A stretch of DNA of 64,000 bases from the IMG/VR virus record IMGVR_UViG_3300042691_044733, positions 1 through 64,000 of that record; one strand, written 5' to 3'. Position 1 is the first letter of the stretch, and every line of letters begins with the position of its first letter. This document shows, in pieces, positions 8,324 to 16,679 of the stretch. Both the position numbers and the translations under genes were made by a program. The notes under the pieces were generated by a model, which was given only the letters and a program-made list of their open reading frames with translations, was not told the DNA's origin and searched no databases. This DNA is from a virus.

Positions 8324-8719
8324 ATGGAAAAACCAAAAAGTAAAATAATTTCTTTGTCTGAAAAAGATATTGAAGTTTTAAAACTAGAATATCATGAATC
8401 TGGATTAAATGAAAAACAATTAGCTAGTAAATATGGTTTTTCTTTAAAATTATTAAGACAAATAATTTTTGATAAAATTACTACCAATGAAAAATTGTTA
8501 GTAAAAGATAAAAAAGTTACAAAACCAAAAAAAATATTAGAAAGATATTGCAAATATTGTGCTAAAGCATTGAGTGGTTCTACAAAAAGTCTTTTTTGTG
8601 AAGAACATAAGAACCCTAAGAAAAGAACAATATTTACAGAGAAGTTCAATTACATTGAAAATCATAAGATTAATGTTAGTTTTTCAAAACCAAATTTACA
8701 GTATTACGATAGTATTTAA
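8324..8719 (+). CDS. Helix-turn-helix plus zinc-ribbon protein
   Basis: 131 residues. Residues about 20-50 look like a homeodomain-type HTH (GLNEKQLASKYGFSLKLLRQ). About 72-95 is a C-x2-C ... C-x2-H cluster (RYCKYCAKAL...FCEEH) like a zinc ribbon. Probably binds DNA or RNA. It could also be a degraded endonuclease-associated protein. Followed directly by a tRNA gene. Confidence 0.6.
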   Translation: MEKPKSKIISLSEKDIEVLKLEYHESGLNEKQLASKYGFSLKLLRQIIFDKITTNEKLLVKDKKVTKPKKILERYCKYCAKALSGSTKSLFCEEHKNPKKRTIFTEKFNYIENHKINVSFSKPNLQYYDSI

Positions 8720-8721
8720 CG

Positions 8722-8797
8722 TGCAGAGGGGAGAAACGGTTTCCTCGTGAGGTTCATATTCTCAAGACATTGGGTTCGATTCCCATCTCTGCACCCA
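8722..8797 (+). tRNA. tRNA with CAU anticodon (Met or Ile2)
   Basis: Acceptor TGCAGAG/CTCTGCA, 3-bp D stem GAG/CTC, anticodon stem TGAGG/TCTCA with loop TTCATAT (anticodon CAU), T loop TTCGATT in a GGG/CCC stem, and a genome-encoded CCA at 8795-8797. Lysidine-dependent Ile2 cannot be told from Met by eye. Confidence 0.85.
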
Positions 8798-8812
8798 AAT
8801 TAACCAAAAATT

Positions 8813-9088
8813 ATGAAAATCATTTTTAAGTACAGAATCAAAAAAGATGGAGAAACAAAAACTTTGGGATTTCATGGATCTGAAGCATGTGAAGTAGTTA
8901 CTTCAATGAATGCAAAGGTTTATAATCTTGAAGAACACGAGGTAGAAATCATGAAAGAAATGATCAGCAACAATCTGAAATATGCTCTTGGACATCCTAA
9001 GTTTCATGATCCAAAGTTTGCTGGTAGAAAATTTAGTGATATTACTGTAGAAGCAGAAAGGGTATTTGTACGTGCTACAGTAGAATAA
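8813..9088 (+). CDS. Hypothetical protein (91 aa)
   Basis: A compact, soluble alpha/beta sequence starting MKIIFKYRIKKDGETKTLGF. No motif recognised. Sits between the tRNA and a lipoprotein gene. Confidence 0.6.
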   Translation: MKIIFKYRIKKDGETKTLGFHGSEACEVVTSMNAKVYNLEEHEVEIMKEMISNNLKYALGHPKFHDPKFAGRKFSDITVEAERVFVRATVE

Positions 9089-9211
9089 AAAAACAATTAA
9101 ACTTCAATAAATGGCTCTTAATTTACGTGTTGTTTTGATTTTTCTAAGCTTTTCCATTTATTGTGCATAACTAAGTTTTATATAAAAAACGTTTTAAAAT
9201 TTTATAAGTTT

Positions 9212-9520
9212 ATGAAAAAATTACTAATTATATTAGCTTTATTTGCTTCATGTAAGCAGGTAAACAAAAAAGAAAATTCCTCTAATGAACCAACGGAAAT
9301 TATTTTTCCGAGGAATCAGTGTTTTCACAGAGGTCATAATTATGTTTTAAAAGCTTCTGATAATCATGATTATTTGATAGTAAAATATGATTTAAATGAT
9401 GAGCAAATTAGCCATTACATAGAATGCAGACATTGTCAAAACAAAAAAGATCTTGAAAAATTAAAAAACACTCAAAATGAAAGTTTTGGATTATCTGAAT
9501 CAGAACAAACATCTTATTGA
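9212..9520 (+). CDS. Putative lipoprotein
   Basis: The start at 9212 gives a clean lipoprotein signal, MKKLLIILALFASCKQ, with the lipobox cysteine at residue 14; the longer frame from 9161 does not. The mature part has IECRHCQNK, a CxxC motif. Likely anchored in the host envelope; a role in superinfection exclusion is possible but not shown. Confidence 0.7.
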   Translation: MKKLLIILALFASCKQVNKKENSSNEPTEIIFPRNQCFHRGHNYVLKASDNHDYLIVKYDLNDEQISHYIECRHCQNKKDLEKLKNTQNESFGLSESEQTSY

Positions 9521-9749
9521 AAGATTCAAGATTATTCCTGAATCAGTTCTACAAGAAGAGTATAATAAAAAAACTCTGACTCTTATTTATCACATTTACA
9601 TGTATTATGATACTTCATTAGGTGAAGAACTTATTGAAATTCTTTCAAGTGTACATGGTGATAAAATTTATGAAGATATTTCTGACATGTATTCTTATAG
9701 AATAAATAAAAATGTCATTGAACATAATTCATTAATTTATCTAAATTAA
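9477..9749 (+). CDS. Hypothetical protein (90 aa)
   Basis: Overlaps the lipoprotein gene by 44 nt. Helical, soluble, no recognised domain (MKVLDYLNQNKHLIERFKII start). Confidence 0.55.
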   Translation: MKVLDYLNQNKHLIERFKIIPESVLQEEYNKKTLTLIYHIYMYYDTSLGEELIEILSSVHGDKIYEDISDMYSYRINKNVIEHNSLIYLN

Positions 9750-9754
9750 ACCAG

Positions 9755-9904
9755 ATGTTTACTAAAACCATTATTGAAAGGGGAAATTTCAGAAAAATGA
9801 GGAAAATTTTTAAAAATTCTGAACAAACAGATTGTAAAATTTACAAATCTGTTAACAACCCTAAAAACTGTTTGATAGTAAAGGAAACTACAGCAAACAG
9901 GTAA
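9755..9904 (+). CDS. Possible small basic protein (49 aa)
   Basis: ATG-started frame six bases after the previous stop, MFTKTIIERGNFRKMRKIFK, basic throughout. Its last codons fall in an RNA hairpin arm at 9883, so it is either a real gene overlapping the hairpin or a chance frame. Confidence 0.4.
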   Translation: MFTKTIIERGNFRKMRKIFKNSEQTDCKIYKSVNNPKNCLIVKETTANR

Positions 9905-9957
9905 GCCTAACATATCGGGTATGAAGAAAGATATGTAAGAAATGTGTTGTAGTTTCC
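9883..9957 (+). ncRNA. Long hairpin RNA element
   Basis: GGAAACTACA (9883-9892) pairs perfectly with TGTAGTTTCC (9948-9957). An inner ACATATC/GATATGT stem (9910/9930) nests inside. A terminator follows 25 nt later. Could be a small RNA or a processing site. Confidence 0.5.
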
Positions 9958-9982
9958 TCTATAAACACTTTTTATTAACAAC

Positions 9983-10012
9983 AAGGGAGGCTAGATCAAC
10001 CTCCCTTTTAAT
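9983..10012 (+). terminator. Intrinsic terminator
   Basis: AAGGGAGG/CCTCCCTT hairpin followed by T residues, just before the ATPase gene. Confidence 0.8.
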
Positions 10013-10020
10013 TTTTATTT

Positions 10021-10686
10021 ATGAATGATTTAAAAACTTTTACTTTAACAAGTACTTGTTTAGGATTCAATTTTCAAAACATTGAATTTAAAAACTTAAA
10101 TGTTTTTGTTGGAGCAAACGCAACTGGTAAGTCTTTTATTTTCAAAACTATATTTGGTATTTGTGAAGGAATTGAACTTGTAAAGAGTGGATTTTTTGGT
10201 GAACCTACAGATGCTCTACAGTATATTTTGAAACATACTTTTGATGATTTTGAAAAATTAGATTTCAAAGTTCACTTAAAATTTACTGAAGGGAATTGTG
10301 ATGTTGAAGTAGATGGAAAAGTTACACAATTTGATTTTGATCATCATCTTAAATATCCAAGAATTAATTATTTCAGTCCAAACACCAGATTGTTTGGGAA
10401 TTTTGATTTGTATTTGACTTTAAAGAAAAATGTTTCAGAAGAAGATTTATTGAAAACAATAAAAATATATGATATAATTCAAATTGAAAAAATTCTTAAT
10501 AAATTACCCGCTGATGTAAAAATTCTTAATCTTAATAACGAAGAAGAAGACGTGAAGATTTATGTTAAAGATAACAAAATGTTCATGACAAGATCTAACG
10601 GAACCGAAGTAAGATTATCTTCTCTTTCTAATGGAGAACAAAGTTTAATAATGTTATCTGGCATAATTTCATTAACAATATCATGA
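10021..10686 (+). CDS. Truncated ABC/SMC-type ATPase
   Basis: 221 residues. Walker A is GANATGKS (about residue 31-38), after an N-terminal strand pair typical of SMC/RecF/OLD ATPases (FKNLNVFVGANATGKS). The ABC signature LSNGEQSL is near residue 204. The protein ends about 17 residues later, before a Walker B motif could occur, so on its own it lacks an intact catalytic site. Either a 3'-truncated gene or a subunit completed by another chain. A 4-nt overlap leads to the next gene. Confidence 0.75.
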   Translation: MNDLKTFTLTSTCLGFNFQNIEFKNLNVFVGANATGKSFIFKTIFGICEGIELVKSGFFGEPTDALQYILKHTFDDFEKLDFKVHLKFTEGNCDVEVDGKVTQFDFDHHLKYPRINYFSPNTRLFGNFDLYLTLKKNVSEEDLLKTIKIYDIIQIEKILNKLPADVKILNLNNEEEDVKIYVKDNKMFMTRSNGTEVRLSSLSNGEQSLIMLSGIISLTIS

Positions 10687-10889
10687 TTTACTACATTACA
10701 ACATTCATTTTATTATTTTCACTGTACTTGTTATTCTGTAAAAGAATAGAAGCAGTGTGCAAACAAAAAAATGTGCAATATAATTCATTAGAATTACCTT
10801 ATTATTTTGAGTACGTTGTATTCAATTTTGTAAGAGTTCTGTTGTTTATATGTGCACTTACAATAATTATTAAAATTTTAATCATATGA
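10683..10889 (+). CDS. Small membrane protein (two TM helices)
   Basis: 68 residues: hydrophobic segments at about 2-18 and 45-66 with a polar loop between. ATGA-coupled to the ATPase fragment and to the next peptide. Function unknown. Confidence 0.6.
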   Translation: MIYYITTFILLFSLYLLFCKRIEAVCKQKNVQYNSLELPYYFEYVVFNFVRVLLFICALTIIIKILII

Positions 10890-11056
10890 TAGCCGCAGGA
10901 TTTATAATTATTCGGGTACTCATATTTTTACTTATTGCATATTTGATTATCCGTTATGCAATTGGGTACCCTGTTTTTAAGAAAACAAATACAAATACAA
11001 ATAATTCAAAAACAACAAAAAACACAAAAAGAAATGGAAACAAAAAAAATCATTAA
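10886..11056 (+). CDS. Small membrane peptide with polar tail (56 aa)
   Basis: ATGA overlap with the previous gene supports the start. A hydrophobic segment (about residues 3-29, FIIIRVLIFLLIAYLII) is followed by a Thr/Asn/Lys-rich tail. It overlaps the SPFH gene start by 23 nt. It may work with that membrane protein. Confidence 0.55.
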   Translation: MIAAGFIIIRVLIFLLIAYLIIRYAIGYPVFKKTNTNTNNSKTTKNTKRNGNKKNH

Positions 11057-12278
11057 ACTGGTCTCAATTGCAGTAATTCTGATCTTGGGGATTATCATTG
11101 CTGACAACATGATGATTAATGTGAATGCAAATGAAGTCGTAGTACTTCAAGATCCGATTGATGGAGAAATCCATGTACACAGTCAACCTGGTGTAAAAAA
11201 TCAGAATTTTGCAAAAGTAGGTGCTACTTATTTTAAGCAGTACACTTATGCTTTTGATATTCCTGAAGATAAAAAGGATGAATTAAATTATGACAGCGCC
11301 TGGGTTGATCCGAATGTATCACAGTATGGAATTAAAATTCAATTTAATGACAATGGTGAAGCTTATATTTTTGGTTCAATGCCTACTTATTTTCCTGAAG
11401 ATGAAGTAAATGTTAAAAATTTACATTCTAAATGGGGTACTTTTGAAAGTGTAACTAAAGGGTTAATACAAAGACAATTAAACAGTGCTGTATTTAATGT
11501 AGGTCCTTTAATGTCTTCTAAAGAAAGTGTTTCTGAAAAAAGATCTGATCTTTTAAGATACATTGAAGACATTGTAACAAATGGTACTTATCAAATGAAA
11601 ATAACTGAAAAAAAAGAAATAGATGGTATTTCCAAAGATACTATTGTAGTCAAACGTGCAGAACTTGCAGAAGATTTAAATTCTCCAGGTGGTCTTAAAA
11701 GACAAAGTAGTTCTGAAATATCTCTTTATGGAATAAGAATCGGTTCTCCTGTTATTTCTCGAATTGTTTATTCTCCTAAAGTTAAAGGTCAAATTGATAC
11801 TCAACAAGAATTAATGATGAATATTCAAACTGCTAAAGCAAAATCACTTGAAGCTCAACAAAATGAGAAAACTGCAATTAGTCAAAAAGCAGCAGCAGTT
11901 GCAGCAGTTGAAGCAAAATATGAAGCAGAGAAAAGACAAGCAACTATTGAAGCAGAAAAAGAGAGAGATGTTGCTCTTGTTAACATGAAAAAAGCAGAGT
12001 ACAATAAACAAGAAATGATTTTACGTGCAGAAGGTGAAGCTGAATATAAAAGAAAAATCATGATTGCAGATGGTGCACTTGATAAAAAACTTGAAGCATA
12101 CACTACTGTTATGACTTCATTTTTTGAAAATTGGGGTAAGAATAAGGTGTCAATTGTACCTTATATGTCTTCAGGTGGTAACTCTGCATCAGGTGGAGAT
12201 GCTTTAAACCAGTTTTTCATGTTGCAGAATGCTTCTGTAGCAAAACAGTTGGGTTTAGATTTTAACATTCAAAAGTAA
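11034..12278 (+). CDS. SPFH/band 7 (prohibitin-like) membrane protein
   Basis: The start at 11034 (METKKIIKLVSIAVILILG) gives a normal N-terminal TM anchor; the longer frame adds a low-complexity leader. After the anchor come an SPFH-type domain (about 30-250; V-V-L-Q-D-P-I-D-G-E start, RQLNSAVF, YGIRIGSPVIS) and an Ala/Glu/Lys-rich coiled coil (about 270-370; EAEKRQATIEAEKERDVAL), the stomatin/flotillin layout. These proteins form large ring assemblies at membranes and often modulate proteases. Phage roles are mostly unknown. The gene order with a coiled-coil protein just downstream suggests a shared complex. Confidence 0.88.
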   Translation: METKKIIKLVSIAVILILGIIIADNMMINVNANEVVVLQDPIDGEIHVHSQPGVKNQNFAKVGATYFKQYTYAFDIPEDKKDELNYDSAWVDPNVSQYGIKIQFNDNGEAYIFGSMPTYFPEDEVNVKNLHSKWGTFESVTKGLIQRQLNSAVFNVGPLMSSKESVSEKRSDLLRYIEDIVTNGTYQMKITEKKEIDGISKDTIVVKRAELAEDLNSPGGLKRQSSSEISLYGIRIGSPVISRIVYSPKVKGQIDTQQELMMNIQTAKAKSLEAQQNEKTAISQKAAAVAAVEAKYEAEKRQATIEAEKERDVALVNMKKAEYNKQEMILRAEGEAEYKRKIMIADGALDKKLEAYTTVMTSFFENWGKNKVSIVPYMSSGGNSASGGDALNQFFMLQNASVAKQLGLDFNIQK

Positions 12279-12299
12279 TCAATTATTTTTCAATACAAA

Positions 12300-12926
12300 A
12301 TGGAAGAAACAAAAACAAAAGCAAAAAGAGTAGGCACTTCAAAAACAGAAGCAATTATTGGAACTGCTGCTAACAAACTTGTTCAGGCAACAACTGCACT
12401 TGCAAATGCTTCAGATGAAGCAAAGAAACTTGTAGTTCTTGTTGAGGAACAAACTTTAAAAGCAACTGATCTGGAAGAAAAAATTGCTTCTCTTGAGGAA
12501 GAATACAAACAGAAGAGAAACTCTGCAAATGTGGAACTTTCCCTTGCTTATAAAGCAGATCAAGAGCAATTTGCAAGAGAATATGCCAGAGCAAACAACA
12601 TGCAATTAATTTCTACAGAAGAGTTGAATAAACTTGCTTCAAAAGCAAAATATGAAGAAGATGTTGTAAAACAAAGAATTTCAGAAGAAGTTACTAAAGT
12701 CACTAACATGTATGAAAGTGATAAAAAAATTAAAGATGCTGAATTTGCTTCCGATAAAGCTACTTTAACTTCTGAAAATGAATCTCTTAAGAAAAACATT
12801 GCTTTTCTTCAGGATGAAATTAAGAGTTGGAAAACAGCTCTTGATAATGAAAGAGCTGCTTCAGTTGAGCGTGCTAAAGCATCTTCAGTTGGATCTATTA
12901 ATGTATCTCCAGCAGGAGGAAGATAA
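12300..12926 (+). CDS. Coiled-coil protein
   Basis: 208 residues, almost entirely heptad-like helix (VVLVEEQTLKATDLEEKIAS; SENESLKKNIAFLQDEI) with a short Gly/Pro tail. Immediately downstream of the SPFH gene and followed by a terminator, so the two form one unit. Confidence 0.7.
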   Translation: MEETKTKAKRVGTSKTEAIIGTAANKLVQATTALANASDEAKKLVVLVEEQTLKATDLEEKIASLEEEYKQKRNSANVELSLAYKADQEQFAREYARANNMQLISTEELNKLASKAKYEEDVVKQRISEEVTKVTNMYESDKKIKDAEFASDKATLTSENESLKKNIAFLQDEIKSWKTALDNERAASVERAKASSVGSINVSPAGGR

Positions 12927-12940
12927 TCATGTAAATTTAA

Positions 12941-12982
12941 ATAATACCACTTTGATTTTAAATCAGGTGGTATTATTTTTTA
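12941..12982 (+). terminator. Intrinsic terminator
   Basis: ATAATACCAC/GTGGTATTAT, 10 bp, followed by T residues. Ends the SPFH unit just before a tRNA gene. Confidence 0.85.
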
Positions 12983-12983
12983 A

Positions 12984-13056
12984 GCACCTTTAGCTCAGTT
13001 GGTAGAGCAAAAAACTCATAATTTTTAGGTCATAGGTTCAAATCCTGTAAGGTGCA
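12984..13056 (+). tRNA. tRNA with CAU anticodon (Met or Ile2)
   Basis: Acceptor GCACCTT/AAGGTGC, D arm AGCTCAGTTGGTAGAGC, anticodon stem AAAAA/TTTTT with loop CTCATAA (anticodon CAU), T arm TAGG TTCAAAT CCTG. The 3' end is A then CTA, so CCA must be added. Confidence 0.88.
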
Positions 13057-13083
13057 CTAATTAAAATTAAAAAAATTAAAACA

Positions 13084-13968
13084 ATGATAACACTACTTAA
13101 AAAACAACCAACTGTTGAACAAATACATGCTGAATTTGATTCAGCTGAAGAAAGAATTTTATCAGAATGTGATAAAATATTATCAGAATTAAAAATACCT
13201 ACTGAAACTCAAATAGAGCGTAAAGCTTCTATTATGAAAGAAATAGGATTTATTAATTCAGAAACTGTTAAACAAGCTCAAGCTTTAAAAAAGAACAATG
13301 AACTTATTCAGAAACAATTAGAAATTACTTCTAAACAAGCTAATTTCATAAAAGAATTAAAACAATATTATCCTTTTGAAAAGTTTATTACAGTAGATGA
13401 ATTAGAAAGAATATGTAGTAAGTATAATCTTATTCATGCTCCAATTGCTAATTACATAAAAGATGTTCCTGAAAAAAATCTTTTAGAAATTAAAAATTGT
13501 AAGAAATTATTATATGGTCATAAATGTGAAATATTATATAAAGTTACATTTAGTTGTTTTCTTAATCTTATACAAAATAAAGAGTATAAAGACTATATCG
13601 GATTAAAAGATTATCGTAAAATTCCTAAAACTTTAATAGTTCCTGAAGATATTGATACTACTTGGAGATTTTCAAATTTTATAAAAAAAAAATATAATAT
13701 TGAAAAAACTATTCCAATTGAAAGTTCACAATTTGAAAAAATAGATAAATCAGGACTATTTATTGCTGCTCCTAAATCACATTTTGATTTAAAAGGTTTG
13801 AAACATAAATCTAAATTTGGATTTTTTAAAACAGAAATACTTGAAGTAAAAGATCCAGTAGTATTTGAATATTGTAAAAATGATATTTGCAGAATTATTA
13901 CTAAATGGGGTACTGATGATGATCAAAGTTATTTGGATCCAAATTTAATTAATGAAACTTTAAATTAA
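13084..13968 (+). CDS. Unknown protein, paralogue of the interrupted gene at 397
   Basis: 294 residues: a helical N-terminal half (about 1-110), then a globular C-terminus with GLFIAAPKSHFDL, VKDPVVFEY and ITKWG. The same pattern appears in the gene at 397. Shorter membrane-free version; no catalytic motif seen. Confidence 0.65.
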   Translation: MITLLKKQPTVEQIHAEFDSAEERILSECDKILSELKIPTETQIERKASIMKEIGFINSETVKQAQALKKNNELIQKQLEITSKQANFIKELKQYYPFEKFITVDELERICSKYNLIHAPIANYIKDVPEKNLLEIKNCKKLLYGHKCEILYKVTFSCFLNLIQNKEYKDYIGLKDYRKIPKTLIVPEDIDTTWRFSNFIKKKYNIEKTIPIESSQFEKIDKSGLFIAAPKSHFDLKGLKHKSKFGFFKTEILEVKDPVVFEYCKNDICRIITKWGTDDDQSYLDPNLINETLN

Positions 13969-13975
13969 TTTAATT

Positions 13976-14368
13976 ATGATAGAAATAATTATTGCTCATT
14001 TACTGGGTGATTGGGTATTTCAATCTAGAAAAATGGCTGTAGAAAAGGGTAAACAAACATTAAAAGGTTATTTATACTGTTTATTTCATGTTATTCTTTA
14101 TACAGCCGTTTTTTATTTTATTGTACCCAATAAATCCATGTTATTTTACTTGTCAATAATGATTCCGCACTTTTTGATTGATAAATGGAGTCTTGTTTCA
14201 TATTGGCAAAGATTTAGAGATGGTAAATTTTGGTGGGAATCTTATAAAGAAAATCCTACTATATTTACAGAAAGAGTTGAAATGGGATTTGCAGGATTAA
14301 GATATGCAGTTGAAGATAATACAATTCATTTAATTTGTCTGTATTTATCTTTTGTATTTTTTTCTTAA
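13976..14368 (+). CDS. DUF3307-type membrane protein
   Basis: 130 residues with three or four hydrophobic segments. Motifs HLLGDWVFQSRKMA near the N-terminus and PHFLIDKWSLV in the middle are characteristic of DUF3307 small membrane proteins, in which the His/Asp residues sit at membrane borders. Biochemical role of the family not known to me. Confidence 0.75.
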   Translation: MIEIIIAHLLGDWVFQSRKMAVEKGKQTLKGYLYCLFHVILYTAVFYFIVPNKSMLFYLSIMIPHFLIDKWSLVSYWQRFRDGKFWWESYKENPTIFTERVEMGFAGLRYAVEDNTIHLICLYLSFVFFS

Positions 14369-14379
14369 AATTGTATCCT

Positions 14380-14464
14380 TACCGAGGTGGAGAAATTGGT
14401 AAACTCGCAACACTTAAAATGTTGTGTCTCAATGACTTACGGGTTCGATTCCCGTTCTCGGTAC
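14380..14464 (+). tRNA. tRNA-Leu (UAA)
   Basis: Acceptor TACCGAG/CTCGGTA, anticodon stem CAACA/TGTTG with loop CTTAAAA (anticodon UAA), a long variable arm as expected for Leu, and T arm ACGGG TTCGATT CCCGT. No encoded CCA. Confidence 0.9.
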
Positions 14465-14484
14465 TAATTAAAAAATTAAATAAT

Positions 14485-14595
14485 ATGGAAAATAATATAC
14501 CAACAGCAGAAGCTGCTTTAAAAACTGCTTGGGGAGCTGAATTTAATAGTTTTGAAGAATTTATGAACTGTTATCCACTTGATAAAATAAAATAA
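14485..14595 (+). CDS. Small protein (36 aa)
   Basis: MENNIPTAEAALKTAWGAEF then a short acidic helix. The longer in-frame ORF from 14335 runs through the tRNA-Leu gene and is not used. Next gene starts 5 nt later. Confidence 0.6.
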   Translation: MENNIPTAEAALKTAWGAEFNSFEEFMNCYPLDKIK

Positions 14596-14599
14596 TATC

Positions 14600-14869
14600 A
14601 TGAACGGAGAAAGAATAAATTATGTATTTACTGGAGAATATTTTGTCGGTGTACCAGTTAATATTTCTGGGGTTGTTATACAAGCAAAATCATTAGAAGA
14701 ATTGCAATCAAAAGCTCTAATAATTTGTAATGCTCATTTAAAAATGTTAATGAAATTAATAAATGAACAGCCTTTTAAGTTGGTGGAAGTTGATGAATTG
14801 GAGAGCACTAAACAATTTAAAGAGCTAAGAAGATATAAAGAACTTTTTGGTGAGTTACCAACTTATTAG
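14600..14869 (+). CDS. Hypothetical protein (HicB-like fold possible)
   Basis: 89 residues. The start FTGEYFVGVPVNISGVVIQAKSLEELQ has the strand-strand-helix order of HicB-type small proteins, but no partner HicA is present. Function not assigned. Confidence 0.55.
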   Translation: MNGERINYVFTGEYFVGVPVNISGVVIQAKSLEELQSKALIICNAHLKMLMKLINEQPFKLVEVDELESTKQFKELRRYKELFGELPTY

Positions 14870-15080
14870 TCCTGCACCAAAATATAAACCTTATGAGTGG
14901 AAAAATAAACCCACTAAGCATTGGTTGTCTAAATCAATAAAATGTATTGAAGATAATTTAGTTTTTGATTCTCAAACAGAAGCAGCTAAATACTACAATA
15001 TATCAGTAACATCAATTAATAATATATTAAATGGAAAAAGTAAAAAAACAAGAAGTGGGAAGTCTTTTTGTGTCTTATGA
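14847..15080 (+). CDS. NUMOD1 fragment of a homing endonuclease
   Basis: Contains one NUMOD1 repeat (VFDSQTEAAKYYNISVTSIN, then GKSKKTRSGKSF), the DNA-binding tail normally attached to HNH or GIY-YIG enzymes, but no nuclease domain. No ATG start; TTG 14847 or GTG 14850. It overlaps the genes on both sides, so it is probably a decayed endonuclease remnant. Confidence 0.55.
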   Translation: MVSYQLISPAPKYKPYEWKNKPTKHWLSKSIKCIEDNLVFDSQTEAAKYYNISVTSINNILNGKSKKTRSGKSFCVL

Positions 15081-15396
15081 AGAAGCATTAGAACTTAAAG
15101 AACTTGGGTTTAATGAACCATGTATTGCTACTTATGACGAGGACAAAGAGTTTGAAATACAAGATTTTGAACAAAATTATGATACTTTTCCTTCACACAT
15201 AATTGCAGCACCACTATACCAACAAGCATTTAGATGGTTTAGAGAGAAGTATAATATCCATATCAGAATTGAAAAATATAATGAAACTAAATGGTGGGCA
15301 AATTGGGGAAGTTGGACTTCAGAAATTTATGATTCATACGAAGAAACAGAACTTGCTTGTCTTAAAAAATTAATTGAAATTGTTAAAAATAAATAA
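15031..15396 (+). CDS. Conserved phage protein, paralogue of 7288
   Basis: 121 residues. Motifs SYEEALELKELGFNEPC, APLYQQAFRWFREKYN and the C-terminal SYEETELACLKKLIEI define this recurring Bacteroidota phage family. Role unknown; possibly a DNA- or protein-binding module. Confidence 0.75.
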   Translation: MEKVKKQEVGSLFVSYEEALELKELGFNEPCIATYDEDKEFEIQDFEQNYDTFPSHIIAAPLYQQAFRWFREKYNIHIRIEKYNETKWWANWGSWTSEIYDSYEETELACLKKLIEIVKNK

Positions 15397-15399
15397 CTT

Positions 15400-15678
15400 A
15401 TGAAACACAAAACATGGATTAAAACAAGCTTTTACAGTTTATTATTAGGATGGTTCTTTTTTATGATATTATCTCTTTATAGTCATCATAATAATAATGA
15501 AAATGTTAGTATATGTGTATTTATCATAGGATTATCTTTTTGTCTTTTGGGTAGTTTTATAATGTTACCTCTTTTAAGAAATGAAGATTTATTCAAATCT
15601 ATCGAAGAACTTGAAAAAGAAAGAGAAAAATATTATAAAATAAGAATAAGAATTGAACAAAAAATAAATGAGTTATGA
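15400..15678 (+). CDS. Membrane protein with coiled-coil tail
   Basis: 92 residues: TM segments at about 9-27 and 37-57, then a charged coiled coil (SIEELEKEREKYYKIRIRIE). ATGA-coupled to the next gene. Could act like a spanin or holin partner, but no lysis gene is beside it, so this is not assigned. Confidence 0.6.
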   Translation: MKHKTWIKTSFYSLLLGWFFFMILSLYSHHNNNENVSICVFIIGLSFCLLGSFIMLPLLRNEDLFKSIEELEKEREKYYKIRIRIEQKINEL

Positions 15679-15950
15679 AAGGAATTTATTTAACAGAACA
15701 AGGTAAACAAGAGATTGAAGCTAAGATAGCTGAGCTTGAATATATTTTTGAAAGGGAAGGTGAGTTGTTTTCAAGTAGAGATAGTGGGAAATATCACTTG
15801 TATAAAGAAATCCTATCCTCAGCAACAATACTTCCTGTTGAAGAACGTTGGGATAATATAGTTGCTATTATAAATATGGATTCTGGTGCTGTAAATGCAT
15901 TAAACTATTCACATTTTCCAAACGGAGTAATAATTCAACCTAAACAATAA
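15675..15950 (+). CDS. Conserved hypothetical protein (91 aa)
   Basis: Begins GIYLTEQGKQEIEAKIAELE and continues with an alpha/beta domain; the type recurs in Bacteroidota mobile DNA. No catalytic motif. Confidence 0.6.
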   Translation: MKGIYLTEQGKQEIEAKIAELEYIFEREGELFSSRDSGKYHLYKEILSSATILPVEERWDNIVAIINMDSGAVNALNYSHFPNGVIIQPKQ

Positions 15951-15954
15951 AGTT

Positions 15955-16134
15955 ATGACACAAACTAAAAAGCAGCAAGAGGAAATTAAGCAAGCGATAA
16001 GGCAAAGTCCTCCAAAAGATGAAAGAAGCTATCTTTTTGACATAACAGGATGTCCTGGATATGAAGGTTATATACCTAAATCATTAGGACATGAAGTATG
16101 TAAATATTGTGGAACAATTGAATATTATCACTAA
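15955..16134 (+). CDS. Small CxxC protein (59 aa)
   Basis: Polar N-terminus, then TGCPGYEGYIPK and VCKYCGTIEYYH, giving two cysteine groups that could hold one zinc ion. Its stop shares a base with the next start (TAATG), which supports the frame. Confidence 0.6.
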   Translation: MTQTKKQQEEIKQAIRQSPPKDERSYLFDITGCPGYEGYIPKSLGHEVCKYCGTIEYYH

Positions 16135-16676
16135 TGAATTACACACTACACAAACTACCAGAAGGATTTATTGTTACTTCTGATGAAGAAATAAAAGAAG
16201 GTTGTTCATCGTGTTATGATACATTAAGACACCATATTACAAGTAAATGTATCGAAATCATTGTTAAAGATATTCACAGAAACGACTATTTAGTTTTTGA
16301 AGGTAATACAGGTAACCCGAGAGACACTTATAAAAAAATAATAGCCCAACAAGACCAAATAGATTTTAGTTTAGTTAAAGATAAAATCACTGATTGTAAA
16401 TTTCCTGTAAATGTAACAGGTAATTTTGAAAATGGTGTTTTTAGGATACAGAGTATTATAGGTAAAGAATATGAAATTCCTATTGTTTGGGAAAGTTATA
16501 AAAGGTATAAAGTGGAAGCAAATAATCTTGAAGAAGCTGTTACTAAAGCTTTAAAACAGTTTTTATCAGAACCAGATGATGAATATATTGAAGATAGTTT
16601 TTCTATAGATGATATTATTTATGATGAAAATCCCGATGAAGATTTTCATATTCATAAAATATATAACTCTTTGTAA
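16134..16676 (+). CDS. Conserved phage hypothetical, same family as 5608
   Basis: 180 residues; KKIIAQQDQIDFSLVKDK is the shared segment. The C-terminus is strongly acidic. Overlaps the upstream stop by one base. No function assigned. Confidence 0.65.
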   Translation: MNYTLHKLPEGFIVTSDEEIKEGCSSCYDTLRHHITSKCIEIIVKDIHRNDYLVFEGNTGNPRDTYKKIIAQQDQIDFSLVKDKITDCKFPVNVTGNFENGVFRIQSIIGKEYEIPIVWESYKRYKVEANNLEEAVTKALKQFLSEPDDEYIEDSFSIDDIIYDENPDEDFHIHKIYNSL

Positions 16677-16679
16677 AAA

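Noticed and set aside
9111-9170. 19-codon hydrophobic ORF (MALNLRVVLIFLSF)
   Set aside because: Too short to support and flanked by an AATAAATGG/CCATTTATT inverted repeat; could equally be a hairpin.
14335-14595. 86-codon ORF across the tRNA-Leu gene
   Set aside because: Its first half is the tRNA; the real gene starts at 14485.
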